A stretch of 64,000 nucleotides of DNA from the NCBI GenBank assembly GCA_018389105.1, contig JACATO010002134.1, forward strand, positions 346,001 through 410,000. The letters are read 5' to 3'. The notes beneath the pieces are model-generated. The model saw nothing but the letters and a program-made list of their open reading frames with translations, made no database searches and was not told where the DNA came from. Position 1 is the first letter of the stretch. Every line of letters starts with the position of its first letter. Origin of the DNA: Nautilus pompilius (lineage: Eukaryota; Mollusca; Cephalopoda; Nautilida; Nautilidae). A program made the translations under genes and the position numbers. Positions 22,831-34,827 of this stretch are shown here, piece after piece.

Positions 22831-25418
22831 TACCTTAAATCAGTACCCTTAAACTCAGTATCTATCCTACTATTATTAATTATTTGTAAATAGTAAGATC
22901 GATATGAAGGTGAGCAGCTTGTTTACTACAATGAAATGTAGATTGGAAGCGGTAACTAAAAGTAATCTGTTTCAGTGCCATGACTAAATTCTTTTTATTT
23001 ACTCTTGACATGGAAAGTCTATAGAAAACGAGCCAAACCACTTTCAGTACAGTTCTGTATATTTAAAATACAAATGTTGCCTTTAAAAGCCAATCCATCT
23101 GTAATTAATAAATTCTGAAATGGCAAAGCAAAAGAAAACATTATATACAAAAGCAGGAAATATTTTTTAAAAAATGGCATGATGAAATTCCCTTCTTAGT
23201 CAGACTCTGCAGCTGGCTTAAAAAGTTTGGAGTCTGTTCTGAGCACAGACTTTTTCTCCAACTATGACCCAATACAGGGTTTATGACAATACATTTTAAT
23301 TCCCCCAAATCTATGAAAAATTGTACTTGCTTTATTTTTTAAAAAAAAGTTTATACCAAACTGTTTGTAGTTCGACATTTGGTAATCACATCGGTGTGTG
23401 TGTGTGTGTGTGTCACGTGTCGCGTGATGTAGCCCGCGCTTTTACCTGCCCATATAAGCTAAGGGTGGTTTTTTTATGTATGCTCCTACCGATTACATTT
23501 GCGGTGTCTCTATGTGATGTCGCGCATCAGTTCGGGGACGCGTCTTACTCGAGTCTCGACTGCGTGCGGCGATATCTAGCAACGTCCGCGAACTGGGTGC
23601 AGGACAGCAGTCTTATGTAGTACGTGATCTTACCTGCACCACCTGTACATTTCTTGGAGGGGCTTGTCTCCATGTTCGGGCGATTTGGACAAGTAACCTC
23701 GCGTCCCGCTACAAACATTTGCTGACATTAATCGCCGTATAATGGCGAAAGGTTTATATTAAAAAAAAAAAAAAGGCCCAAAATGCCGAGACTAAATTTA
23801 AAGGCACTGAAAAATGGTATCTTTCATGGAATTTTCGTTTATATTTGTTTTTTTTTAAATAAATCTACCCGTAGTCCGAGTGTTTGATACCCTTCCTTAC
23901 TCACCATCTTTATGCATCAGCATCGAGAAAAGTCTTCGTTGTATTTGTAACCGTCTTAGAATCACCGTTCAGGTGAACTGATACTGCAAGTTACTTCTCT
24001 TAATCGCTGAATGTTATTGTTGTTTTAACGAAGTCTCTCGTTGCCCTGGGCCTTCAAGGTGCTCCCTTGCCCGGTTATCATTTTCTTTAGCATCACATAA
24101 CATCTGAATCACCCCAGATCCACCGTCTCGCACAATCACAATTTGCATTCTTTCTTCATCAACCACCGCGCTCTTCGCCGACTGATGGTCACCGAGCATA
24201 CATCAGCTTGCGATTCTCTCTCCCCCACCCTCGGCGGGTCTGATAGTAAGGGATTGCCAGTTATTAACTTCGGCAATATTTCCCTGCGCTCTACTGATCG
24301 GGGCTTCTTCGGAGCCCCTTTTTGCTGCCAGCTACCGAATCCCGCGAATGTCCGCTCGCAATTTTCTTTTTTTTTTCTCTTCTCAACCGAGGAACGTGAA
24401 GGAAGAAGAAACAGAAGAAATGATGATTGAAAATGCGAGAAATACGAGTTTCGGTCTTGAATTTTAGAACTCAGAAAACCGGGAGATAAGAAAGAAGTGC
24501 GACGACGTAGAATATCAGAAAAAAAACCGCCGGAAGTCCAGATGGCAGCGACCTCTGGCGTGTGTTTCTGCTGGCCCCGTAGTTCGAAAATACGTGCGCG
24601 TTTTTCGTATTTATTTATCGTTGTGACCTCGTCTTGTATGGGCTCTCGTTGCATTCCTCCGTCAGAGAACTTTCCCTCCAGTTATTAGCTACGAGCAACT
24701 CTATCATTTATCAGCCCGAAAACGATTTATCGCCAAAAAAATATACCAAGCACCGGCTGGAATCCAATTCCAACAAACGTAAATTCGAAATCAATTTGTC
24801 GACCGGCTCTTTTTCGAGTTTCTGCGCCTGCCCACTTCTTCTTCTTCTTCATCATTCCCCCCTCCCCCACCAATCGCTGATGGATTTCAATTAGGTGTAA
24901 ATAACTCACATCTTCTTTGATCTTTCTTGCCCCCCCCGGTTACTTTATGCGTCTGCCGATCAATTTGAGGAAAACGGAGGTGACAGATACGGCGCTGATT
25001 ACGAATCGTTCAAAGGAATCTCCGCGTAGCTCGCTTCATTGCATCCGCAGCTCTTATCACGGCTGACCGGATTCTACCGGCGGCTTTCTGACCATAAGGG
25101 ACCGTGTCACCTAAAACAATACCTATCCGGGCGAGCTGGGGCCAGAGCGGAGATCCCGCTCAAGCAGGAAATCTAAAACCAACGCAGTTCCTCACAGATT
25201 AATAGTCGTCTGCGTCATTCAGATTGCGCCAGTTCTTCAATGGAATCAAGTCAGTACTTTACTTCAAAGGAATACTTTTGATGTTTCGCCGATAGTTTGA
25301 TTCTGACTTCAAAAGTGACTTTCTCTATACTTTCCTATCAAACATGGAAATAAGGCAACCATCTTTGTGTTAGGTTACACGTGTGTATTGTGCATTTTAA
25401 TTAAATTATCATGGGAAA
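22831..25418. other. Unassigned non-coding stretch
   Basis: AT-rich left part, mixed CpG-richer right part. A TG microsatellite occurs at about 23394-23413. A 172-codon minus-strand frame (24136-24654) overlaps other frames and carries no motif I recognise; I do not call it. Confidence 0.5.
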
Positions 25419-25918
25419 CATCTCCATCTCTCCCTCTTCCCCTCTCTATCGATCTCCCCACCCCTTCATCTCTCTTTCCACGTCTCTCTCCCCCCCACCT
25501 CTCCACGTTTCTCCAGATCTCCACGTCTCTCTCTCCTCCTCTCCATCTCTCTCTCCACGTCTCTCTCTCCCCCCTCTCCATCTCTCTCTCCCCTCTCCAT
25601 CCCTCTCTCCACGTCTCTCTCCAAGTCTCTCTCTCCATCCCTCTTTCCACGTCTCTCTCCCCCCCACCTCTCCACGTTTCTCCAGATCTCCACGTCTCTC
25701 TCTCCTCCTCCTCTCCATCTCTCTCTCTCTCCTCCTCCTCTCCATCTCTCTCTCCACGTCTCTCTCCCCCCTCTCCATCCCTCTCTCCACGTCTCTCTCT
25801 CTCTCTCTCCATCCCTCTCTCCACGTCTCTCTCTCCCCCCTCTCCATCCCTCTCTCCACGTCTCTCTCCCCCCTCTCCATCTCTCTCTCTCTCTCCCCCC
25901 TCTCTCTCTCTCTCTCTC
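25419..25918. repeat. CT-rich tract with ccacgtctctctc units
   Basis: Half a kilobase of nearly pure pyrimidine on the plus strand. Irregular units of CT runs carry TCCATC, TCCACGTC and TCCAGATC. It stays open in several frames on both strands (up to 253 codons) only because it lacks stop triplets. It resembles the TGACGTCA arrays but has CACGTC instead. Confidence 0.95.
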
Positions 25919-26959
25919 ATATACAACATACACCACTCCCCACCAATATCTGTTTTCACCGAGTAGACTTAAATATCTTTAGAATAGCACAACTCGACCC
26001 TAAAACCACGCCATATCGGATCAAAAGATCGGTCGCCGCAGTAGGCGCGATAGCGAAACGTATCGGCAGCCATGAAAGGATTTATCAGTTGATTGACGTG
26101 AACGAAGCTCTGTTAATGACTCAGGCTGATGATTCGGTAGTTAAAGGCACCAGTCCAGAGCCCATGGTTTGACTTACCTTTCTGGACTGCCTTCTCCACA
26201 CCTTTTATTTACTAGCCTGCCACAAGAATTTTTCTCTCGCATCTGAAAAGTGAAGATTTCTGGTTGGGACATTTTTTCGTAGTTCCCGTCTCTGAAAAGT
26301 GGCTGCCCCCCCCATAACATTTTTGAATGCCTTTGGATGGTTGATTAGACCGACTTACTGGCGGGCCCTCTGAACAGGGATCTCCAAGCGTATTCTGCCC
26401 CTTGCTCGGAGCCGTTTTTCCTGGTTGTAACGAAAGCTCCGGGTGAAATGGAATTACCCGGAAAAAGTTCCTGTCCGCGGCTTCAGAAAGTGAAGGGTTA
26501 AGGGGGTTGGTGCTGTCTGGCTGATGCTAAGAATCGTTTTTTTTTTTTAAAGCCCTCCCCTCCCTCCCTGGCCAAGTATGACAGGTAATGCGTTAACGAG
26601 CATATAGGACACCTGGTGGAAACAGGTCGGCGGTGCTAGGCGCCATTTACCGCCCTGTGATCTAAATTGCCCGCGAATGCAACGGGTCTCTTAGAGAATC
26701 TCCCGTTTCTAGCCCGTGTCTCAGTCACCAGGGATGACTGGCCTGGTAAACTCGCCCCGACACCCTATCTTTATTTACTGACGATCGCCCATCCACGTAA
26801 GTTAAGCTCCGGCTGCCTATCACATTAGCCAAAAGTAGAGCCTCGCAGCAACAGAGTGTATCCGCGCCTTAGTTCTGATCGCGCCGCTAGTGTCGCTGCG
26901 CACTGGGTCGGTGAGCCAGGAAGAACAACGCGACCGGCGCACGCGCTCACCGAAAACGG

Positions 26960-26975
26960 CAGCGCCCCCTTGTAG
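26960..26975 (-). promoter_or_regulatory. CTCF-like motif
   Basis: Minus strand reads CTACAAGGGGGCGCTG, 14 of 16 positions equal to the bilaterian CTCF core CCACCAGGGGGCGCTG. It lies in a CpG-rich stretch. Binding is inferred from the motif alone. Confidence 0.4.
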
Positions 26976-28097
26976 CTAGTGGGCCTGCCTGCTGCGAGTC
27001 CGCATTCGCATCCGAAAGAACTCTGGGATTAAATCGCCTGGTAGTAACGAAAGACGTGTAGGGAAAATTCACCTACGTTCGCAGTGACCAGCCACGGTGA
27101 GATCTAACGAACTGGCAGAATGACTTTCCCGGCTGAAGAAATAACAATGGCGCGACAGCCTACAGATAGTTACTGGAGGACTGGATGTCGTCAGGGTTAC
27201 TGGGGAGAGAGGACGGCCGATTTGTTGCGTGGAGAGGGAGAATTACCTAAAATCACGCGGGAAAACGTGGACACGTGATTACTGCAATAACAGAAGCCGC
27301 GGTTTTACGGTCTTCGGGCTAGAGAAATTGGCCAAGAAAGGAATTTTTTTTTTTTTTTCTGGAATCGATGAAAGATGTATTAAAATAGCGATACTGTTTT
27401 GTTTTTTGTTTGTTTGTTGCTTACGATGTGAAGGGCTGGAAGATCCAAGAGCCCGGAGAGGGTTTCAGGCTTTTTCCATGCTAACGTGCACGCGAAGCTA
27501 TTCATTTCCCACATGCTAACATACAAGAAATGTCAAGTGTTTGATCAGAGGTTGGGCTGCATTACGGATGATGATGATGATGATCGTATTTTTTCAACCA
27601 TTCAGCTCGCGAATATCGCCTGGATCCTCTTATTTGGTAAAGTTCCGACCCAGCCTTTACTGCCAGTGGCCACGAATTCTACCGCGCGCCACAGAAGCAA
27701 AATCAAAGTTTGGCGTCATGGGAAGAGTTTTGGTGTGAAGAATCAAAACGTTCTCCTTAAGTTCTACTATGGTAATTGAAATTTTGCCATTAAGAGTTAA
27801 TAAAAGATTAAAATTTCAGGTGGTTGAGTTAAAGTTTAAAAATGAGGAATTAATATCCCGCCATCGTTTTGCAAAAAAAAAAAATAATAAAATTGGAATT
27901 TCGGCATCAGAATTAAATCGTTCACCGCGAGGAATCAGAATTGCGCAACCGTATTGAATGATAAGTGAGATCGAATTTTAACTAATATTCACCAATAAAC
28001 ATGTGCTTTACACGACATTTACTGTCACAGCGAAGACGTACTTTGGCTGGGGGTAATCTGCTTAGTAAGTAGAACTGATAAGTCGGTCTAGTTTGTC

Positions 28098-28112
28098 CCG
28101 CTAGATGGCAGC
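28098..28112 (+). promoter_or_regulatory. CTCF-like motif
   Basis: Plus strand reads CCGCTAGATGGCAGC, which fits the degenerate CTCF core (CCASYAGRKGGCRSY) at all but one position. Binding is inferred. Confidence 0.45.
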
Positions 28113-31100
28113 CCAGTGCGTAAGTCTCTGACCAGGAGAGCCCAGGAATACAGAGCATTTTCAGACACCATCTGCAATTAGAATAAATTAGAATAACGCG
28201 AATAGTATTTTTCTCTGTTGTTAAAACGAATCAGATGAAATTTTAAGTGAAGTGTAAACACAGACATTTTTTAAAAAAAGAATTATGTATCTTTGTATGC
28301 GCGTGAAGCTTAGTTTCCAAACGAAATTTGTTTTGGAGCTAAAAGGTATCTCATTGTGTAAATCGCATTTGTAAATATTCCTTATTATCCACTTTCCCGA
28401 GATCTTGTGCTACAAGACTGATTTACTTAAAAGCAGTTCAGATACACTCGGCTTTATTTCCATTAACGCTCTCCTGACAATTAATGGCGACGGTTAGTTA
28501 GGTTGCAAATATTTACGTTTCTATTTAAATGCTCAAGTCAGTATTTGCAATCGATATGAAATAAAATCAAGTTAGAGAATTGATTTTCTTCTTGTTCCCC
28601 CCCCCAGTTATTTGGATACCGCCGTGCGAATATTTGTACTTCAAATCAAAAACACGATATTGTATCCAATAGCAACGAAGACGAGAAAACCGCGAATAAC
28701 TGACGCACCTGCTCTGAAAACATATCCTGCTTAAGCTCAGATAATACGCAGAATCCGTTCTTTACGTTGGTAATTCAGAATTTCCAATGCACCGATCTTT
28801 ATGGGTATTGTCCTCTACATCGCGATGTTTGCAAGGAATCTTCGGATATGCAAGATTCTTTTGAAAACTAAACTAAAATAAAAAAAAAAATTGCTAACAT
28901 TTGTCCGCACGAGCGGTTACAGAACATCAACAGTGGATTAGGGCAACTTTAGGTTGATAGATTCATTGATGTATTGGGTTTTCTCACTAAATGTTTTTCT
29001 GCAGCCATTATTTTACCGTACTCTCTTCGTTCATTAGCTTTGCAATATATTGCGTTTATTCTTTGCATATTATTAGCTCATCTGTTGTAAGGTATGATTC
29101 TTATCGACTTTTTATTTATTACCTTTATTGATTATTATATATTATCGACTATATTTATACCACTATTAATATATGTTTTAAGGTATATCATTCTTATTGA
29201 CCATGACGTGTAGCATTCTCATATACTTTTAATTACATAATTTTTATGGATTTTTATGTAATCTTTCTTATTAACTTTTATATATGTGATCACTGACTGT
29301 CATACATACACATTTTTGTTACATTTTTTAGTGTACACGATTCTACAGATTCTATGACTTCATATATACTCAATCCTTATCATATTTTTATGTATAGCAT
29401 TCTTAATAACTTCCATGCCTACCATTTTATCGATTCCATTCTGGTAGACTTTGTATAGCATCCTTGCTGACTTTCATGTAAACATTCTTTTACAGTTATT
29501 CGTATGCAATGGCCCGGCGACGCAGTAGGCCAGATTATCAGTAAAAGGTTTTTACCTTCTAGTTGTACGTTAAGTCCTCTACTGACTGAAATAGGATCTA
29601 CTACAGTTTATTTCAGAGAATATCATGAACATTTGTACACCCAAACTGACCGTTTAAAGACCAATTCTGGTGATGGCAACAAGAAAGGTATATCGGAATT
29701 GTCTGATTAAGAGATGCAACTTTAAAAAAAAAAACAGAATTATTCAGCTTCCCTCCTGATGCTTGTATCTCTCACCTACTACGGTCGCCTTTAGAGGCGC
29801 CATTCTTTTCCTGAGGATACCTGACTGAACTGAACTCATCTCTTCTCAACGATCTACTTCCGTTCTGAATGCAGTTTTATTGCACAGGTTAGTCTAATTC
29901 GAATCACCGTTGTTCTACAAATATTCACTAACGCTACCCCGTCACACTTGATTATTCTTCTTCTTTTCTTTCTGTTTTTTTTAAAGGACTGCCGTTAAGT
30001 GTGAGTTTAAACTTATATACAAATAAAAGTAATCTAACCTGTCAGTTATCAGATGAAAAAAAGGGGAGATAATCGTAGGAAGAGATGAGATCAGTTTTCG
30101 TCTCACTGTTCAAAGTTAATACATTTTTTTAAAAAAAATAAAAATAAAAAACCCCTGAAATCCGATTTAATTAATTAATTAATCAAAATTTGAATTAAAA
30201 GATTCCCAAGACTTTCTTGGCTTTCCATAACAATACCCCGGCACTTACACGCGAGAATAAAGCAGCGAAAGTATCCGGATTTCTCCTGAAACTGTTTCCG
30301 GCCGCCTACGTCATTAAGCCAGCGAGACCTAAAGCCGTGACTCTCCCAAGAAGGTAAAAGGGGGCGGATTAACAGATTAACAGGAATAGTAAATCCCGAG
30401 CTGCAACCTTAATCATTCCAAAAAAAAAAAAAAAAAATACAGTCACAAAAATCGCAAAGGATTCAGAGCGATTATCCAAATATTCTGCCGATAGCTTTTG
30501 TGCGAAGCACCTCTCCGGAAAGGTGCCACGTGCGGCCCCGCGAGAGAAGATGGAGATTAAAGGAACTCCGTGTTAGCAGCAACGACGACGACGACGACGA
30601 CGAAGAGAAAATCTGTTGGCGGGGGACATGAAAACTTATCGTCTTCTGTCACCGAACGAATCTCTCTTGTAAAATCTAACCCTCGGCGGAGATGAAACAG
30701 GGATCTTAGATAAATGGAAACTAAAAATGGAAAGGAAAGAAAGAAAAAGGAGAGAGATAAAGAGAAAAATTTGTTGTTAAAAGGTAAAAAATAATAATAA
30801 CACAGAGGAGAGAGAAGTATATTTTCTATTTTCATTTATAAAATAACGGTTTATCCTTTCCTTATTTCTTCTTGCTTCCTCCTCCCAGTCTTTGTCTTAG
30901 AACTATGATGACAGTGCAGTTTGTTGGATTTTTTTTTGATAAGATGCTGGCCAGAGCAGCCATTTCATCACCTTTAATACGAATTCGAAGTACAAAATTA
31001 AACCGTACAAGAGCATGGACTGGCGTGAGCCGACCTGGCGATCCGCTTTGACCCCCCCCTTCCCGGGAGGTGAAAACTCGGACCAGGTAACTCATTTCCA

Positions 31101-31362
31101 TCTCAAGACTCGATTCCTCCGCCTGCGTCCGACCCCTGACAAGACGAACGCCACGGGTAGCGAGCGGAGATTTGTTTTGTTCCCCACTAACGCACCCCAG
31201 CCAGCCTGTAAACTGTTGTAGCAAACAAACCGGTGAGCGACGATGGGCTACCTGCGAGATTTCTGGGAAGAAGTCGTTCGGAGCCGGAGTGGGAGGTCCT
31301 GTCTCAGCAATCCGTCGACAGTCCTCGTCCGCTACGAATCCCTGAGATGCGGACAACGGAGC

Positions 31363-31800
31363 ATCTCTCCATCTCTCTCTTTATACTGATGTCATCTCTC
31401 TCTCTATATATATACTGATGTCATCTCTCTTTCTCTACTGATGTCATCTCTCTCTCTATATACTGATGTCATCTCTCTCTCTATATATATACTGATGTCA
31501 TCTCTCTCTCTCTACTGATGTCATCTCTCTCTCTATATATACTGATGTCATCTCTCTCTCTATATATACTGATGTCATCTCTCTATATATATACTGATGT
31601 CATCTCTCTTTCTCTACTGATGTCATCTCTCTCTCTATATACTGATGTCATCTCTCTCTCTATATATATACTGATGTCATCTCTCTCTACTGATGTCATC
31701 TCTCTCTCTATATATACTGATGTCATCTCTCTCTCTATATATACTGATGTCATCTCTCTATATATATACTGATGTCATCTCTCTCTCTCTCTATACTGAT

Positions 31801-31855
<55 letters not shown>

Positions 31856-31857
31856 CC
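31363..31857. repeat. CT/TA array with 17 TGATGTCA units
   Basis: Units of CT run, TATATATA run and ACTGATGTCATCTCTC repeat at about 20-40 bases. I count 17 copies of TGATGTCA and no TGACGTCA. The right end is a plain CT run of about 50 bases. The layout matches the TGACGTCA arrays elsewhere with a single C-to-T change in the central CpG. Confidence 0.92.
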
Positions 31858-32504
31858 GAAATATTCGTAAGTAGCCAGTCTTTAAAAATGTCTCTGTGGT
31901 GCATAGAACCGGTAGATGAATCAGGTCTTCCCCCTCACCCCCCCCCCACACACCCGGACCCAGGACCGGTCTCGCGCTCTTTACTCGGGATATCGTCTTG
32001 CGCGGAAGTCGATTCTGCAGTCTACTCCGAGCATGTACCGTTCCCATCTCGCTCTGCGCATCCCTTTTAATATCTTAGTCGTTCGTTTAAGAAAATGATA
32101 AATACCGACTTTCCTTAATTTTACTCCCACCTGGATGAAAGATGGGCCCGCTGACTTCATCAAACGATACAAACTCACGGATTCCTCGGGTACCTTCCGA
32201 GAAATCAATTTCGCTGCCCAGGTGCGCGTTGTGCTTCATCTTCCCTAAAAATCCGCCCTCGTCTGCTGTACAACTCGGCTTTTATATTAGATTTGTGACG
32301 GACAAGTCGTGCGTACAATTACTGCTTTTTACTTGTGAATTTATGAAGACAGCGAACCGATGCCTCCTACCCTCTCTCATCCAAATGCTCTTTTCTTTCT
32401 ATTTTTGGCGATGAAAAAGAAGAGAAAACATTAATGAAGCTACAAGTTTTCACGGATCCAGGTTTTTCCAAAAGCTCTGATAAAACAACAACAACAACAA
32501 CTTT

Positions 32505-32505
32505 A

Positions 32506-32551
<46 letters not shown>
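32505..32551. repeat. (AAT)n microsatellite
   Basis: About 15 AAT units, just right of a (CAA)n run. Confidence 0.95.
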
Positions 32552-32552
<1 letters not shown>

Positions 32553-33340
32553 CTGCCAGAATAATTTGATGCCACCCGTTTCAAGCAGTGTTTTGTACTG
32601 AAAACCTAAACACGGTTTGTAAGAACATCGGTTAGTGTTGGGGGGGAGGGGACAGTCTGGTCCAGATCGTCCGCATATGGACGACTCGCTGGTCACAGCT
32701 TCCTGTCGAGCCGTTCAAAAGGATCTATATCCGGGCTCTGTGATATTCCGGGAAGAGGTTCCAGGCCACGCCCTCGTCGTGGTGTTTACCATGCAAGCGG
32801 TGGTTGTTGTCTGAGAACTAAAGCATCTTGCTTTATCCTTCCGGAGAATGTGCTTCGCACGGCAGATGACCCTGGACACAGTCGTAGGATCGCTAGGTGA
32901 TTTTTTTTCCGCCAGTCAGGCCTCGCACCGTTCCATATTATGACGTGATAACCTCCTTATCTGACTTCCGGTTGTGGATCGCCGGACTGAGATGCCTCTC
33001 CAAGCTCCTTGTCCGCGACAGCCGACAAGTCTTCAGCGGTCCTTTAAACTTTAAAAGGCGAGGGGGGCTCCATCTCTAAAGGTGATACAAAGCTAACCCG
33101 ATCACGGCCGATCCGCCAAAGTTAACTACAGCGTTTTCGAAGTTTCGAACAGCGAGTTAATTGTTGACTGCCCGAGAACCACAAATTAAACAGAATAAAA
33201 ACTGACTTTCTCACGGAGTTATAGACACAGTTTACTTATAAAACCGTGGGAAAATTCTACAGATGCTTATTTGATACTGTATCGGTGTTAGCGTAGTTAG
33301 TAGGGGCATAAAACAGATTATTTTCTCTTCTGTTTACTCT

Positions 33341-33395
<55 letters not shown>
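33341..33395. repeat. (GA)n microsatellite
   Basis: About 27 GA units with one GG interruption. Confidence 0.95.
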
Positions 33396-33770
33396 GCTCC
33401 CACCGCCCGCGGATTTTCAGAAACAGCACGAAGTCGCGCTATCTGCCGTATAAGATGACTAAATAATCTCATCTGAGATCATTTCGATATTTCCACAACT
33501 TTTCTCTTGGGCGGCAGGCTCAGCAACGGAGGTGGCGGGCGGCATCTCTACAAGGAAGACGATCCAGAGCGGCTTCCGGTGTCAGCCGGAAAGCGTCGCC
33601 TATCCAGTGTCACGAGGGGCCCTTGGCAGGTTGGCCGAAGTACGACCTTTCGGTCATAACCTGAAATATAGGGAGATTCTGATCGGGTAAATCTCATGTC
33701 GCGATGCGCGTTTACGCTAATATTAAGTGTATGAAAATCGCCTTTTCCTCTCCTGTGTGTGAGTGTATGC

Positions 33771-33868
33771 CTGTCTGTCTGTCTGTGTGTCCCCCCGTCT
33801 CTCTGTCTGTCTGTGTGTCCCCAGTCTCTCTGTCTGTCTGTCTGTCCCCTGTCTCTCTGTGTGTATGT
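33771..33868. repeat. (TGTC)n-rich tract
   Basis: CTGTCTGTCTGTG blocks alternate with CCCCC and TCTCTCT; a degenerate tetranucleotide repeat. Confidence 0.85.
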
Positions 33869-34457
33869 GTAATATGTTATTTTTCGTGGCCCGCGCAAAC
33901 TCGATTACAGGGAGTAGAAGAGAAATAAAAAGGAAAGTTTCTGGAAATTCTGGCGGCTGTTCGGAGAGAGCTGAACGCTGATGGCGTCGTGTTTACCACG
34001 GCGCAACGACCGAGCCGAGGGCGGTATCACAAAAATCGGAATTAATGGCGAACCACGGACGAGATAGCCACAGTCGGGTCATCTAAACTCGGAGACTGGA
34101 AGTCGGAACTGAAATGTGGACCGTTCCATCTGAAACTCTTCTTTTTATTACCCCTCCCCCCAAAAATACGAAACGATCAATAATAATAACGTGTAGAATA
34201 TGATGTAAACTATAAAAAATTGGTTAAGTTTTTGGTATTGTGGTCTATAGGAACGGTGCTACTTGTGACACCCGAAGTAAAGTCCAGCCAGCAGCGGACT
34301 CTCGTACAGACTCGGGTGGGGTAGACAGAACAGCCGAGGGTCGTGGTATTCCAAAAACAGAAAATATAAAACGAAACGGAAAAGGGCGATAGTAATTAGA
34401 TTTACATGTTAAATTATAGCGTCTTTGTTTGCTAGTTTTTCTTCTGTTTTATTGCAG

Positions 34458-34497
34458 ATGAGCATCAAAGTAAAACCCAATCCCTAACGCTCTAAAG
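34458..34497 (+). other. Candidate 40-bp exon with strong splice-site matches
   Basis: A pyrimidine-rich tract ending TTTTATTGCAG (AG at 34456-34457) is followed 40 bases later by AAAG/GTAAGT (GT at 34498-34499), a full consensus 5' splice site. No transcript or neighbouring exon supports it, and the piece is out of frame length (40 is not a multiple of three). Its 3' end is the first unit of the 33-bp minisatellite. Confidence 0.25.
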
Positions 34498-34827
34498 GTA
34501 AGTAAAAACCAAATCCCTAACGCTCTAAAGGTAATTAAAAACCAAATCCCTAACGCTCTAAAGGTAAGTAAAAACCAAATCCCTAACGCTCTAAAGGTAA
34601 TTAAAAACCAAATCCCTAACGCTCTAAAGGTAATTAAAAACCAAATCCCTAACGCTCTAAAGGTAATTAAAAACCAAATCCCTAACGCTCTAAAGGTAAT
34701 TAAAAACCAAATCCCTAACGCTCTAAAGGTAATTAAAAACCAAATCCCTAACGCTCTAAAGGTAATTAAAAACCAAATCCCTAACGCTCTAAAGGTAAGT
34801 AAAAACCAAATCCCTAACGCTCTAAAG
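34478..34827. repeat. 33-bp minisatellite, 11 copies, each with a donor-like site
   Basis: The unit (CTAACGCTCTAAAGGTAATT plus an A-rich part, AAAAACCAAATCC) occurs 11 times with almost no change. After CTAAAG the units read GTAAGT (three), GTAATT (seven) or GTATTT (the last). Because 33 is a multiple of three, the minus strand stays open and would read a repeated 11-residue motif (FRALGIWFLIT). I regard that frame as a by-product. Confidence 0.95.

Larger units (their letters stand above)
25919..31362. other. Unassigned non-coding stretch
   Basis: No gene recognised in 5.4 kb. 26580-27200 is CpG-richer and low in simple repeats; 28960-29500 is AT-rich. A (CGA)n run lies at about 30580-30603. 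Two CTCF-like motifs are listed separately. A 164-codon minus frame at 30862-31356 has no known motif and ends in an A-rich run, so I do not call it. Confidence 0.5.
31858..34457. other. Unassigned non-coding stretch with microsatellites
   Basis: No gene recognised. It contains (AAT)n at 32505-32551, (GA)n at 33341-33395 and a TGTC/TCTC tract at 33771-33868. The last 30 bases form a splice-acceptor-like pyrimidine tract ending in CAG. Confidence 0.5.

Noticed and set aside
24136-24654. 172-codon minus frame
   Set aside because: No family motif; overlapping frames in both directions; basic composition typical of chance.
25411-26172. Open frames up to 253 codons on both strands
   Set aside because: They exist because the CT/GA tract lacks stop triplets; the products are Ser/Leu/Pro or Arg/Glu low complexity.
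30862-31356. 164-codon minus frame
   Set aside because: No motif; a CpG-rich chance frame is likelier.
31518-32070. Frames of repeated MSSLSLYIL-type sequence
   Set aside because: Translation of the TGATGTCA/CT/TA array; no unique domain.
34458-34827. Telomere-like CCCTAA words
   Set aside because: CCCTAA occurs once per 33-bp unit only; there is no tandem hexamer.
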